From contig SCHM01000004.1 in NCBI GenBank assembly GCA_004123355.1, positions 992,001 to 1,056,000 of the forward strand: a stretch of 64,000 nucleotides of DNA. The letters are read 5' to 3'. The position numbers were made by a program, and so were the translations under genes. Each line of letters begins with the position of its first letter. The first letter of the stretch is position 1. The stretch is from Amphirosellinia nigrospora (Eukaryota > Ascomycota > Sordariomycetes > Xylariales > Xylariaceae). Below the pieces are notes generated by a model. The model was not told the origin of the DNA. It was given only the letters and a program-made list of their open reading frames with translations, and did no database searches. Shown here in pieces: positions 46,784 to 58,672 of the stretch.

Positions 46784-48322
46784 GGTGTTAACCTGGCCTC
46801 CTACGCGAGGCGTGCGCTCTATAGGTCAAAGAAGCATGTGAAACAGGGCAGCAGGCTCGACTGATGCACGCAGACGCAACGCAACGCAACGCGACACAGA
46901 AATGTTCTTTGTAGTTTTTTGTTTCTTGTTCTCGATGTATTTCTTATCTGCCTCAGCTTGTTTATTTGCTTGCCTGCCTGCCTGCTTGCCTGTTTGTTTG
47001 TTTGTTTATTTCGGGCACGAGGCAATGGGCAGCAGCGATGAGCATGCAGAGTAAACGACTACGAAGACGCAGCCGGAATCGCAGATGTGTACGGATAGGT
47101 GGATAGAGACAGGTGATGAATGTACGGCAGAGCAGCGGAAAGATCAAATCATACGGTGGTGCTGGCTCACCTTCCTAGCTCGATTGATAACTTGATAACA
47201 CGAAGCGACCCGCACGATAGAAGGCCCGATCCAAAGCCTTGGGACATACAGCAGTGTGTTCTGTGTTGTGTGGTCCAAGGTTGTGTGCTGCGCGATAGCG
47301 ACTTCGCGGGCTGCAGGCGAGACGGCGAGACGACGTTGGCACTGCTCCCGGGTAGGTCGTGTTGATGATGTGGTTGGTTACCGTTGGCGTAAAGAAAAAA
47401 ATACCAGCAGTATCGACGCTGAAAAGAGGCGCTAAATACTGTACAAAGCTAACCCTTGCAGCAGGGACAACGCGGTGTGAGGGGCCAAGATGCGGGGCCG
47501 TGGTCAGCGAGGTGGATAGTCGAAGGTGCAGGGTCGGAAGGAGATTGAATAGAAATGGAAATAGGAAAGAGAGTGTCCTGTAGGGGCAGGTAAACAAATT
47601 GCTATGAATGAAGTAGGTAAGCTTATTGTACAGCACTTCTGTACCAAACTTAGACTCTGTTATTTACCTACTGTAATATGCAAAGTAACTGATGTGAGTA
47701 GGTACCTAGGTGAACGCCACCAAAGGCTACTTGGCTTCGTCAGCATAAAACCCCTGCTCTCGTTGCTCCCCGAATTTCGAGATGGCATTAGACCTAATTA
47801 AGCCTAGCGTAATACAGTAGTGTGTCGCGCTTGGTGGCACTATCATCATTTTGCGATCTTGAATCTACCTTGTGCCTACTTACCGACATAAATGTTGTAT
47901 TTGTTGCCTACACCCTACCAACTTGCCTCCTTTTGGCTATTGGCTATTATTTAATTGTCTGTTGAGTATGTCGATAATACTGAACCCCAGGAGAGTCTAA
48001 GTTGGTTTTGTAATCCTCCTTCTAAGATTTCTGTTAATCACTTTTGCATTATCCGGGTAGCAGCCCGCCCACGATACCATTCATCAAACCACTACCCAGT
48101 ATACTCGATAGTGATATCGACGCTCTGCCGTCTTTCATACCTTTTAGTCCGCCTTCGCCACTCTTACTGTCTGTTGGTGTCGGCCAAATCACCAGGCAGT
48201 CGACTTCTCTGAAAACCGCCGTCTTCTTCCTGCACCCACTAGGACATTAATGGTTCATCCAGGTCTTTTACATCTTCTATTCGAACGCCGTCAGACACCA
48301 GGCTTCATAGCCGGCGCTCAAG
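46784..48322. other. Shared divergent promoter region of ING and deacetylase genes
   Basis: About 1.5 kb between head-to-head genes. It holds an ACGCA pentamer run (about 46870-46893), a tetranucleotide repeat at 46966-47009 and TAGGTA motifs near 47.7 kb. Open frames here look like chance. Confidence 0.55.
46966..47009. repeat. TGCC/TGTT tetranucleotide microsatellite
   Basis: TTGC/CTGC/CTGT/TTGT units run for about 44 bp, some 190 bp upstream of the ING start codon, probably in its 5' leader or promoter. Confidence 0.85.
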
Positions 48323-49803
48323 ATGGAATCAGACCCGGCAAATCCGTACTCAATACGGCTTCCGCGGCCTAATTATCTTCCTCATAACGTAGATTATGAT
48401 CAACCAGTTGTCAAGAAGTTCTTGAAGCCGCTGGATCGGCCGAGCGACATGGAAAACGCTGCCTACCTCAACAAGATTAAACGCTTCGCTCATGAGCATG
48501 GCATCACTAAGCCCAAGGGCTATAATGTATCATTTCACTACAACCCTGAAATGGAAAAACATCACTTCGGCATGACCCATCCGATGAAGCCCTGGCGCTT
48601 GACTCTCACCAAGAGCTTAGTATCCGCCTACGGCATGAACTTCGCCATGGATAACTACACGTCACGCGCAGCCACATACGAAGAGTTGACCTCCTTTCAC
48701 GCCAGTGATTATGTCGACCATTTGGCTACGGTTGCGCCTCAGCCTCAACCCCTCGATGTGGAGAATTCGAATCCCGATCTTAGGTTCAATCTAGGAGGGA
48801 GTGATTGTCCCTTATTTGAGGGCTTTACAACTACTGCTCGCTCTCCGGAGGCGCTTCTCTCGACGCAGCAAGGAAGCTCTGCTCAACCAATCCGACATCG
48901 CTATTGCTTGGTGGAGGGCTTCATCATGCGAAAAAGCCGAAGCATCCGGGTTTTGCTACATCAACGATATTGTTCTCGCCATATTACAACTGCTACGCAT
49001 TCACGCCCGAGTACTTTATATCGATATTGACGTTCATCACGGTGATGGTGTCGAGGAGGCTTTTTTTCTACTGATCGAGTCATGACGGTTTCATTCCACA
49101 AATTTGATCCGCTGAACTTCTTTCCTGGCACCGGCGCCCTTGAGGACAATGGTCCAAAAAGTGAACATAACCCGGCGCGCACCATGCCATCAATGTCCCT
49201 CTTAACGATGGCATCACGATGAACAGTATAAGTGGCTCTTTGAGTCCATTATCACACGTGTTGTCGACAAGTTTAGACCAGGTGCTAATAGCCTTACAGT
49301 GCGGCGCAGACTCCCTGCTGGAGACAGGTTAGGTAAATTCAACCTGCTCGTCCAGGGTCACTCTTCGTGCGTAGAGTTTTGCAAGAAATTGGGCCTTCCC
49401 CTCATCCTTTTTGGCGGTTACACACCAAAGAACGTTGCTCGTGCATGGGCTTACGAAACAGCAATCGCAATTGGCCACCAAGGCCATATACCAGCTCAAA
49501 TCCCAATACATACTCCTTGGAGAGACAGGTTTAAGATTGACTCGCTTCTCCCCACAATTCAACAAATCTTGGGCGAACCTCGCCAGAACCGAAACACCCA
49601 GAAGAAGTTGACGGAGATTGACAACATGTTACAGAGCAGCTGCGATTCGTCGGTGCTGCCCCAAGCGTCCAGATGTCCGTCATCCCGCCCGACTTGGGCC
49701 CAATCAGGGACGAAGTAGAACAGCGAATCAAGGAGGAGATAGACGAAAGGACGAGCTGGGAGGAGGCTACGAGAAGAAGCTATTGGAGATCGCATGGAAT
49801 TAG
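48323..49803 (+). pseudogene. Class I histone deacetylase, Hos2/HosA type, frame broken many times
   Basis: Zn-dependent lysine deacetylase related to yeast Hos2 (Set3 complex) and Aspergillus HosA. The first 500 bases are open: [52 protein letters not shown]. After that every frame holds pieces: [124 protein letters not shown] (two parts, 49629 onward) and a final KKLLEIAWN. I count about ten indels near 48825, 48880, 48910, 48933, 49065, 49173, 49217, 49290, 49315, 49622 and 49770. The GGGGYTP motif appears shortened to GGYTP. Either a decaying gene or an error-dense patch of assembly; total length fits an intronless gene of about 490 codons. Confidence 0.85.
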
Positions 49804-50254
49804 GCTGAGCGCATTAAACAAACTGAAATACTTTACGTAGGGGGATGTATGTCCCCCCAGTCGAATAAGATGTGATTATGGCTAATGCCTGAATCGACGA
49901 TTCTCCGATTTATGGCACAACATATTTTCATAGCAGTTCAATTTGTGACAGTATCTCTCTACTGCACAGAATAGTATCGCCTAAGGTCATACCCGGCCCT
50001 TTACAGTCTTTTGGATCTATTATAGGAACAGAAGGATTGAGTCACCTGGCCAATAGAGATGGCGATTGAAGGCGGCTCTCTCGGTGCAGATCGAAAGTGA
50101 TAACACAAACGGTGTACGACGACCTGAGCAAGTATCTTAGTTCGTGTTACATTTTATACTCTTATATACACTTTATGTACAGTTCAGCCAAATTTCCACC
50201 TACAACATTGCCGAACCATCTCAGAACACAACCCACACGCCTCCCTGGCGGAGT
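49804..50254. other. Convergent intergenic region
   Basis: About 450 bp between the 3' ends of the deacetylase and the aminopeptidase genes. No gene or repeat seen. Confidence 0.5.
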
Positions 50255-51891
50255 CTAGATTCTACTATCGCCCTTATGCGAGCATGACTTCTGTGTCGCG
50301 GCAGTGGCAGCAGCACGCTTCCACTTGAGGAACTGGCTCCGGATAGCATTCTTGCTACGAGGGTTAACAGAGGAATCATTCCGACGACGCGGCACGCCCT
50401 CGAGCGAGAGCGCGAACTCGGCGGCCGCGTTCGCGGCGGCCCTGGCATTGACCGTCAGCGCGTCGAGGTTGACGTTCCCGAGGACGTCGCAGGCGAGGTG
50501 GTAGCAGGGGTCCGTGGCGGCGCTCGCGCCCGTGAAGATGCCCGAGGCCGGGATCCCGAGCTCCAGGAAGCCGACGTAGTCGGAGCTGCTGCCGAAGTTG
50601 ACGTACTGCGCCGGCCGGCCGGCGGCCGCGAGGTACGCGAGCAGCCTCGACGCGCCCGCCTCGTCGCCCTCGTTGTCGCCCACGTACACCTGGTACTCGG
50701 CGTGGGGCGAGCCCACCATGTCGTAGTTGAAGTAGAACCGGATCCTGTCCGCCTCCGCCGCCGCCAGGGCCGAGGTGTAGTGCAGCGAGCCGACGAGCCC
50801 GCTCTCCTCGGCCGCCCACCACGCGAAGCGGACCTTGTTCGGGTATCCCTTGTAGTGGCGCAGCTCCGTCATGATCTCCATCAGCAGGCTGGTTCCGGAA
50901 CCATCGTCGTTGACGCCGGCGCCGGCCTGCACCGAGTCGAGGTGGGCGCCGAGCATCACCACGTTGTTCGGGTCGCCTTCCTTGGTCTCCGCGATGATGT
51001 TCCACGACTGCCGCTCCTCGAAGAGGGCGTCGATGTATAGCTCTACGACTACCTGCTCGCCGGCCTCCAGACGGGCCTTCCAGGCCTGGCCCACGGCTTG
51101 CGTGATGGTGGCGACGGGGACGATCTGTCCGTAGCTCTCGGCACTCAGGGTCGCTGAGTTTGGTGTACCCGCGTTGTTGTGGTAGAGGATGACGCCCAGT
51201 GCGCCATGAGCCCTGGCGAGCCTGAGTTTGTCTGCGATGGCGCAGGTGCCGCGCTTGACGAGCGCCAGCTTTCCGGTGGCATCGATGCCCTCCCATTGAT
51301 CCTCGAAACAGGCCGAGCCTAGATAGTCATGATGGTCAGACTACAATTATTCTCAGAAGATCAAACCCGAGCCAACGACGGAACATACCTCTTGTCGTCC
51401 ACCGGCGTGTCGATGAGCGGAGCCTTGATAGGCCGTCGTCGGTGCCAGGATTGTAGATGAGCGTGACGACCTCGACGGCTTCGCCGTCCGGCCCCGTGAG
51501 AGAAATATCGCGAACCTCGCTATACAAGTGGTCGAAGTACTGCACCGTGGTGTCATACTCGTCGCCGAACCGTGTCTTCGCACGCTCCAAGACATAATGT
51601 GACGAGGCCTCGTACCCTGGCGAGCCGAAGGCACGGTTGCCGCCGTTTTCCTTTGCGATGCGGTCCAGGTTCCAGAGGTTCCGCTCCAACCTATGAGACG
51701 AGAGTCAGTTTTGTTTCTTCTCCCTGTATGTCATTTCTTCTCTGTCAAAGCAACTGCGCCGGTCCAGTGGGAACTCACTCTTCCGTCCGGATCTTGGCAA
51801 CGAGATCCTCCGGCGTCAGGACACCACCACCAGTCGCGAAGCTCCGACTAGCGAACAAGGCGGCGAGGGCGAAGACCTCGAGGTTCTTCAT
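50255..51891 (-). CDS. Secreted M28-family aminopeptidase
   Basis: Zinc exopeptidase of the aminopeptidase Y / leucine aminopeptidase group, with an inserted PA domain. Exons 51891-51779, 51690-51389 and 51318-50255 give an open 492-residue protein. A signal peptide is at residues 1-19 (MKNLEVFALAALFASRSFA). The PA domain shows KLALVKRGTCAIADK and GVILYHNN. The likely metal ligands are His near 261 and Asp in AHLDS, Asp in NDDGSG, Glu-Glu in AEESG, Asp in NYDMVGSP and His in CYHLACD. The coding GC is clearly higher than nearby genes. Near the end of exon 2 the open frame reads SRLRSSTRRWTTR, whereas the next frame reads APLIDTPVDDK, which is what the family has before GSACFEDQWEG; two compensating indels within about 45 bases would explain it. 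Confidence 0.9.
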
Positions 51892-53717
51892 TGTTGAGAC
51901 TCGCTGACCGCGGCGTGAAGCGAGGGGGTAGTAGATGTGAGCAAGCCCCATGCCTGGGCTGGACGCCCATTGACCGCTTTATATACGCCTGCATACTATT
52001 CACATGCCGGCACACACACAAACCCCACAAGAATAGCTGTTAGGGAGACGTAATTTGGAGAATCTTAGCATGCGACCTATTTCGGCCTCGGGGAACATCT
52101 AGCGATGCCCAGACGAAGGCGATTCCCATCTCTCGGGGGCCCCCTGGCTTCAGCCAAGCCTCGTTTTCCAGCCAACGGGCTTATATCACCCCCTCCACGT
52201 CCCCAGGCTCTCTCAACCACCGCAAGCAATGCAACATCTTTTCGATTGACAAAACTCAAATCTAGACGGAGAAAATAAAGTTTTTTTTTTCTTATAAAAA
52301 AAGCTATTCCCTCGACCAGCTCCGCGTCCGGGGAAGGTGAGATGAACCACTTCCCAGGCAACCAGTGAACCACCACCACATCCAACCGAGAGCCAAGATA
52401 CCACGCCAGAGGACGCCGCGAGATGCCGGTGAGACCAGCCTCCGCGAAACGTTGATAACGGAACCCAACCAACGGTAGAACGACCCAGAGCCCTCTTGGC
52501 CTTCGCCAAGCCGGCTTCGTTAGGCAGGTGCCAAGGGGTGACAAGTTACCGGGTTCACTTGGCAGCAGAAGATATCCATCCTGAGGCGATATCCTGAGGC
52601 GATTTCGTGATTTGGGAAAAAAAAATTTTTCTTGGTCGTAGCTTGGGTGAAAAAACGTAAGCGTAGACACTACACTAACTAGGTAACTAGGTAATTGAAG
52701 GACTTGGGTAGTGAATGTTATAGTGAGAACGATATGATAAGGATAGCCAAGAGATGGGGAGAGGGTGTGTGTTAGGGATAAGAACTATCACCTCCAACGG
52801 GCAACAGATCGCCGTCATGATTAAGAAACTTGTCTGTAGCTATCGTTGTTGAATCAACTCATTATTCACCTGCAAATAACCCTACCTAGTAGGAACAAGA
52901 AACCGGGTTATCTTTGTGTTCTACAGAAGGCCTATCCTTTCCAAATCGGTATGATTTTTCACGCATAATATGAGGCAAGGCCCTCGCAAGGAAACCATAC
53001 GTTCATCTCAGCCCCGAGGGTTTTAAGCCGCCCAGTCTATCGAAACTGTCCAATCAATCAATAAACGTTACGATTTCAAGTCATAGTATTTATACATTCA
53101 TAATATGTGGTAGTACTATTCGAAGTTGGTCTCAAGTGCTGAGTGCGATTAGATACTTCATTCTCTTGTACCGAGCTGTGGACTCCAACTCTTATCACGT
53201 ACTCAACCTCAGCTATCTGTTGCTAAAGTAGACTCAATGAAGTCTTTGAGCTAGATGGTGTTGTTACTAGCAGTTTTGGGAGGGAGTATGATATCTTAAC
53301 ACGTTCATATGAATACTACGAAACTTAGCTCATTCTAAACTAATAGAATCGAATTGCAAATATTCAGTTCATAAACCGGTCTATGCTCATTGTGAGGTCA
53401 GGTTTGATATACATAGCCCAGCTGTAAGCCCGACAATCACAGAACACAAGGTTGACGAAATTCGCCTGGAATATTGATTGTGCGTAGCAATTTATTATCT
53501 TTAACTTTAAATCCGCGTAGCTTCATTTTAGCCCTTGTAAATACAGAGATGCATATAAGAAAAGAGAACCGCTAGACATGCAAGGTATAAAAAGCACAAA
53601 TATTGCGAGACCAATGCCGAACGAATATGCAGCCAATGATGCGATCCTCACTCCAAGTCTGTTAACGTTAACATATATGCACAGCAATGATGATTAATTC
53701 CTAGCAAACCAATAAGC
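51892..53717. other. Gene-poor region with short duplications
   Basis: About 1.8 kb. It includes an open minus-strand frame of 197 codons at 52077-52670 that matches nothing I know and crosses an A/T run (about 52281-52302), so I do not call it a gene. A perfect 13-bp tandem duplication lies at 52578-52603. AT-rich DNA without genes follows to 53.7 kb. Confidence 0.5.
52578..52603. repeat. Perfect 13-bp tandem duplication
   Basis: ATCCTGAGGCGAT occurs twice in direct succession (52578-52590 and 52591-52603). Confidence 0.9.
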
Positions 53718-55474
53718 TCAGTACTCTCTGCCATTCGTATACCCAGCTTCCCTCTTCATCCTCAGCCACCTAGTCTGTAAGGCGACATATAAAACGAGGC
53801 AGATACCAATAGTCAAGCCTAGTGAAAGCAGAACTAGGTTCACGGGGCGGGGTTCCCGCGAAATGTATCGTGGAGTAAGTAGTCGAGCCCGCTTTGGCTA
53901 AAATTCAGTAGGCCTGCAAAGCATATGATAGTGCCGTACACGGTGCCGAATGTCTGAAAACCAAATACCTTGGCACTATAGTCACTGACTGCTGTATAGT
54001 AAAACGGACGGTACAGAACGAAGAGACAGATATTCGCGTATGCCGCCCATTCGAATGGTAGCACACCCAGAACCCCAATCATCGTAGCGACGGTAACAAG
54101 TGTCGTCAGCACGGCAACGGTGCTCGTATGGTCGAGGAATACGCCAATGAACGGTATCGAGATGATACCGCCTAGTGGTAAAGCGAGGTCGAAGAAGTTG
54201 TTGATCTCAGTCGCCTTCTCAGCCGATCCAAGAATGGCGCCGTATTGCACCCGAATAGTAGCCACAAAGAAGTTGATCCGTGTCATCTGTACGACTGTAA
54301 ATAGACAGATGAGTATGAACCAAGCTGAGCGGATCTGCTGAAGGGCAGGACGGTTATGCATCACACCCCAGACACCGCTTCGACTGTTTGTTTCTTCCTC
54401 TCGCTGGGCCTGCTTGTCGGCTGTCTCGGTGCCCAGCAGCTCCTCGATCTCATGAGCAATATTCTCGCTAAGCTCTCGCTGCTCCTGACGTTGTGCTTCC
54501 CGCAACAGTGCAGTCTCTTCATCGACTTGGTCATCAGCTTCGATGGCACTGGAATTAAAGGGATCCTCGAGACCCGGCGCATCGTAATCCACGATCATCT
54601 CACCAACGGTTTTATGACTGTCTAGGGAGTATGGTAAGTTGCATGACAATGATCACGACGGGCACGACTAAATAGGCGAGGAAGAATTTCTCAGGGCCGA
54701 AAGCGCCGTCGGTCTTCTCAAATAAAATACGGTATAAGAGAAACAGTGCACTTGAAGCGTCAAACGCACCAGTGAGCAATGCTAATATTAAGCCGGAGTG
54801 TCGTGGGAAAGCATTTGAGAGTTGGAACGAGGAGATATAGGTGAAAGGGCCGCCGAGGGCCAGAAACAGGTATCCCGGCAAGAGCGCATCAAACGGTATC
54901 CTCTCGGCGAAGGCCATGAAGACGGCGCCAACCGCAAGGCACATGGCACCAAGAATACCGCAGACCTGAGGGCCGTAGTAATCTAGAATAGCGCCGACGG
55001 GGAGGGCGGCAACATTGGTGGCCACGCAGCAACAGTGAACATAAGATTCAGCCGTATCTCCACGCAGATATCATCCCCTCGCATATATCTCGATAAGCCC
55101 CCGTCTTCTTCAACACTGGTTTTATAGCGGCGTAGCCAAACACAACCCCAGCAGCACACAAACAATATATTACGGCACACACAATTTGAACTACTTATGA
55201 TTAGCTACGCGCTGCTAGGTAATTGAAAAACACCGGGAAGGTAATTCTCACCGATTCGCTTCCACTGGGGCACTTCAAATGCTCCGATTGTCTGTGCAGG
55301 ACGGTCGACATCTCGAGCGATAACGGGATCCCATGACTCAGGAAGGGGGTTGAAGCTGAGCCTACGCGGCCTCATCGAGGGGGCGGTGGATTCATTAGAG
55401 CCTCTACGGGATCTCTCGCCCTCGGTAGGGATGCTGAGAAACGTCTCAAGAGAAGCAACTCGTGGAAGAGACAT
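53718..55474 (-). CDS. MFS transporter, Fmp42-like (four frameshifts)
   Basis: Major-facilitator carrier resembling yeast Fmp42/YMR221C; substrate unknown. Exon 1 is 55474-55252 (Ser/Arg-rich cytoplasmic N-terminus, MSLPRVASLETFLSIP to VPQWKRI). Exon 2 starts at 55190 after GTGAGA...AAGTAG and reads VQIVCAVIYCLCAAGVVFGYAA, a first helix. Later segments (MFTVAA, NVAALPVGAILDYYGP, GYLFLALGGPFTYISSFQL, SAWFILICLFTVVQMTRINFF, YGTIICFAGLLNFSQ, LVLLSLGLTIGICLVLYVAL) supply the rest of about 12 helices, with an acidic central loop. Frame breaks: one base missing at 55075-55078, one at about 55021-55025, an indel at about 54611-54620 (after LPRQS), and one missing C at 53844-53847. Allowing for these, the length adds up to whole codons (about 565 residues). 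Confidence 0.85.
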
Positions 55475-57319
55475 GGTGATAGGTGGTTGTAGTGGTGTCG
55501 GCTCGATAGCACCAATCCGAAGGATCCCCAAAGGCTACGTAAGTCGACGTATTTTGACACGAATAGCTCCAGTCGCCGTAGTTGGGGAAATCAATGTCCC
55601 AATGAAATTCACTCGACACAGAACATGGACCTCAGGTGGCCAGCAAGGTTAAGCCCGGAGGCCAAATAGGCTCAGGTAGACAGAAGAGGCTGGCAAGTGG
55701 GACTGGGTATCCCAAATAGGAGCCCGCCAAGATCAAAGATCAGAAGGTACGAATCGGTTAAGGTTCAAACTTGCGTGACTGCTGCTATCGGAACAAACGA
55801 GGTTTCAAGAGCAAGAGCAAGAGCAAGAGGCAGAGGCAGTAAGTTAGGTAGGTAGGTATGGCCGGAGGAAATTAAACAATATGGCTTTACTTCTGCTACC
55901 TAGATAGTACGACGCGGTTGGTGGGTCATGACGGAATCAAGATGCTGGCCGGTGTGAGTGTAACTAGGTAAGGTGTGAGGGGCACTGCCCGGATCCTCAG
56001 CGGCAAACTTACCTACCTACCTACATATGTAGGTATACTATCTTGGCAGTAGGCAGTCAAATCCATGTTGAACAGCTGATGCCAGACTAAGCATTGAAGG
56101 CGTCATTGTTATGTAAAATAGACGGGAGACTAGGTAAGTTGAAGAAAAGAGCTCTTAGAATCTGCTTAGAAGACGAATCGAGACATTCCTTTGTTCAGGA
56201 AGCCCGCTCCTCCCACGGTAACCGGATGAAAGTCTTTATGGTATCTGAAGAGACGGCGATGTACTATGTAAGTGCTATACACTCGGTCGGAGATGCGAAA
56301 AACCCCTGCAAGTCGTCCGTGTGTCCTACATTCTACTTTATATAGAATGCTACCAACATCCACATATAGCTCGTCAGCTACACGTGTAGATAGATAGGCG
56401 TTAGGTTAGTTAGGTAATATTCTACAGCAGATCAGATGATCTACCTACCCTGCATTCAAACCTTGACAGCTCAGCTTCACCGAGCTGAAATGCATCTTTG
56501 AACTGTTTAGTTTGTGAGCCTCGTAGAGTGAACAAACCTATACGTACAAATTACTCAAAGTTTTGGGATCGCGCGGTGGGTTGCAGGCCAAGGTAACTCG
56601 ATAGGTTACAGTACGGTTGTCATTGAGTGTAGATAGATGCAGAAACGCGGGGAAGCTGTCAACGGCATCCGATTAGTGCTCTACCTTGCCCCCAAGTGGC
56701 GCTGTCTCTTAGCCGAGTGCTACGTCAATGCAAAACTAAGGGCGGGGTGCAGATGAACCTATCTGAATGGGAGTTCCGAGGATCGGACATGGTACGATGC
56801 CTATTTACTGTCTCACTTGATATTATGCGGACATTGCCAAAACCCAAAGACCAAAGATCAAAGACTACTTGGTCATAAACTGTCACCCCACCAGAAAAAG
56901 TAGTTACTAGGTAGGTATTTGAATCATAAAAGGATCCTATCGTCGAGGAGCATTAAGGGCTTGTGTGGCGAATTTAAGATGTCTCAAGACCGCTGCCTTT
57001 CAATGTTGAGTTATCCCTTGGGTTCGATATCACTTGCATGACTTCAATGATTCCATCTTTGACTCGATATTGATTACTTGATACAGTTCTCCCAACTATA
57101 GTAGAACACGGAATTTATACAACCAGGGCCTTCGCGCAGTTGGCTCCCACTACGCACGACACCAGCATATACACAATAACAATTAAATTCGATACCATCA
57201 TCATCAGCGGATCTAAAGTATCGCCTTGGTGGGCTACAGAGTGGCCAAGAGGTATCCATTAGAAAGCAAGGCAAAGAACGCAGCATGACTGAAAAACATA
57301 GAACCCTAAGGTATATCCC
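55475..57319. other. Intergenic region
   Basis: About 1.8 kb between the MFS promoter side and the 3' end of the SUN-family gene. It contains a CAAGAG/CAGAGG hexamer array (about 55807-55839) and a TAGGTA/TACCTA cluster at 55.84-56.04 kb, including TACATATGTAGGTATA. No gene seen. Confidence 0.5.
55807..55839. repeat. AAGAGC/GGCAGA hexamer array
   Basis: Four AAGAGC-type units followed by two GGCAGA units, a short imperfect microsatellite. Confidence 0.8.
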
Positions 57320-58672
57320 TTATTCGCTGAAGGTAATGGTTACTGATCCACCCTCTGGAATACCGGTCTAAGGGAAGTTGGTCAGCTATCACCATTCACA
57401 AATCTCGAGGTCAAGGAATTGTAGACTTACAGTGCAGCCGTTCGCGCCACCGGAGAATCCCTCGCCAACGTGATAGTAGCACTCAATAGAATTATCACAC
57501 TGATATCGATGTTAAAGTCAAGCGTAGCCTTGGAGACCGCGCTGTTGGGAATATCGACAGGTAGGTAGTGCCGGATGGGTCCTGACCAACGCCGATGTTG
57601 ATAGGTGCCCAGTTACCACAGCCTGTAGGGTCGGAGGCGCAGGTCCATCGGCAACCATCTTCGGCGCTGACACCCTTCTTGTTGACGTAGTACTGCAGGG
57701 TTGTGGCCTTATCCTGCCAGACGTAGTAGTTGTTGGATGCGACGTTGGCGAGCTGGAACGAGCCACCAGCGGTAGCGTCAAGAGGGATAACCATGTTCTC
57801 CGTGCCGGGATAGTCGGTACGGCACACTGATGTTCCGGAGCCCATCTTATTCTTAATGGTAATGCCGGGGATACCACTCTCACACAGCTTCTTCGTGACA
57901 TCGCCTCGGGTAAGCTCTAGTTTGCCCTGGGCGTTGCAGTAGAGACCACCGATCGATTGACCCGTGTTGCCCTGAGCTGAAGGCCACTGGGACTTGACGT
58001 AACCGTCTGGGCAAGCGTACGAGTAAAATCCGGTCTGGCCGGCAGGTGCCCCGACGCCGGTTTCAATGAAGCTGATAGCCAGATCCTTTAGGCTGAAGTT
58101 GGGAGTGTATTGAAGTCCACTCCAACCACCCAAGCCGAGGTAGTCCAGGGCAAGCGCACCGTATTGCGAAGGGAACTCGGAGCAATCGATTTCGCCATCG
58201 GGGAAGTCTGCGTCGATACCCGTAGCACCGCCGCTCACAGGGTAGCTGGACTTTGTGGGCTCAGGTGTAGGAGTCGACGACGTGGTCGATGTGGTAGTCG
58301 GAGGGGGCGGGGTCGAGGTCGAGGTCGACGAGGAGGAAGAAGTGGTCACCTTCTCAATAAAGACGCCGTCTTCCTTGGACGATGTGCTCGTGGGAACTGG
58401 CGCGGGAGGAGGGTGAACGAAGGTGTGGTCTCGCCGATGACGACGTAGAGACCCTTATCCAAGCCAGCCTGAGCGTCTTCGGCGCTAACCTCTTGGTTTC
58501 CCAACATGTACTGAGTGACGGTAGCGGGTACGTAAGTGGTCACTACATCGCGCTCGAGTAAAGCGTTGTCACGCTTCTGGTGGTGGGCATGATGACCATG
58601 ACGATGAGGTTGGGCTACAGCTGTAGACCCAAGTGACGCCGCAATGGCGATATTTAAAATCGTAGCCTTCAT
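57320..58672 (-). CDS. SUN-family cell-wall protein, GH132 (three frameshifts)
   Basis: SUN proteins (yeast Sim1, Uth1, Nca3, Sun4) are secreted wall proteins with beta-1,3-glucan activity that act in septation. Exon 1 is 58672-57431 and exon 2 57367-57320 (GTAAGT...CTTAG). A signal peptide at 1-20 is followed by a His-rich HRHGHHAHHQKR with a Kex2-like KR site, then a Ser/Thr/Pro linker. The SUN domain starts near GIDADFPDGEIDCSEFPSQYGA and includes YSYACPDGYVKSQWP, GLYCNAQGKLELT, LCESGI, SVCRTDYPGTENM and CRWTCASDPTGCGNW. A Cys pattern CDNSIECYYHVGEG and NGCTTGIPEGGSVTITFSE end it. One C (minus strand) is missing at each of 58411-58413, 57547-57549 and about 57501; adding all three gives whole codons, about 430 residues. 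Confidence 0.9.

Noticed and set aside
52077-52670. 197-codon minus-strand open frame
   Set aside because: No recognisable domain, low-complexity run across an A/T tract, no splice-linked neighbours, and nothing protein-like beyond chance.
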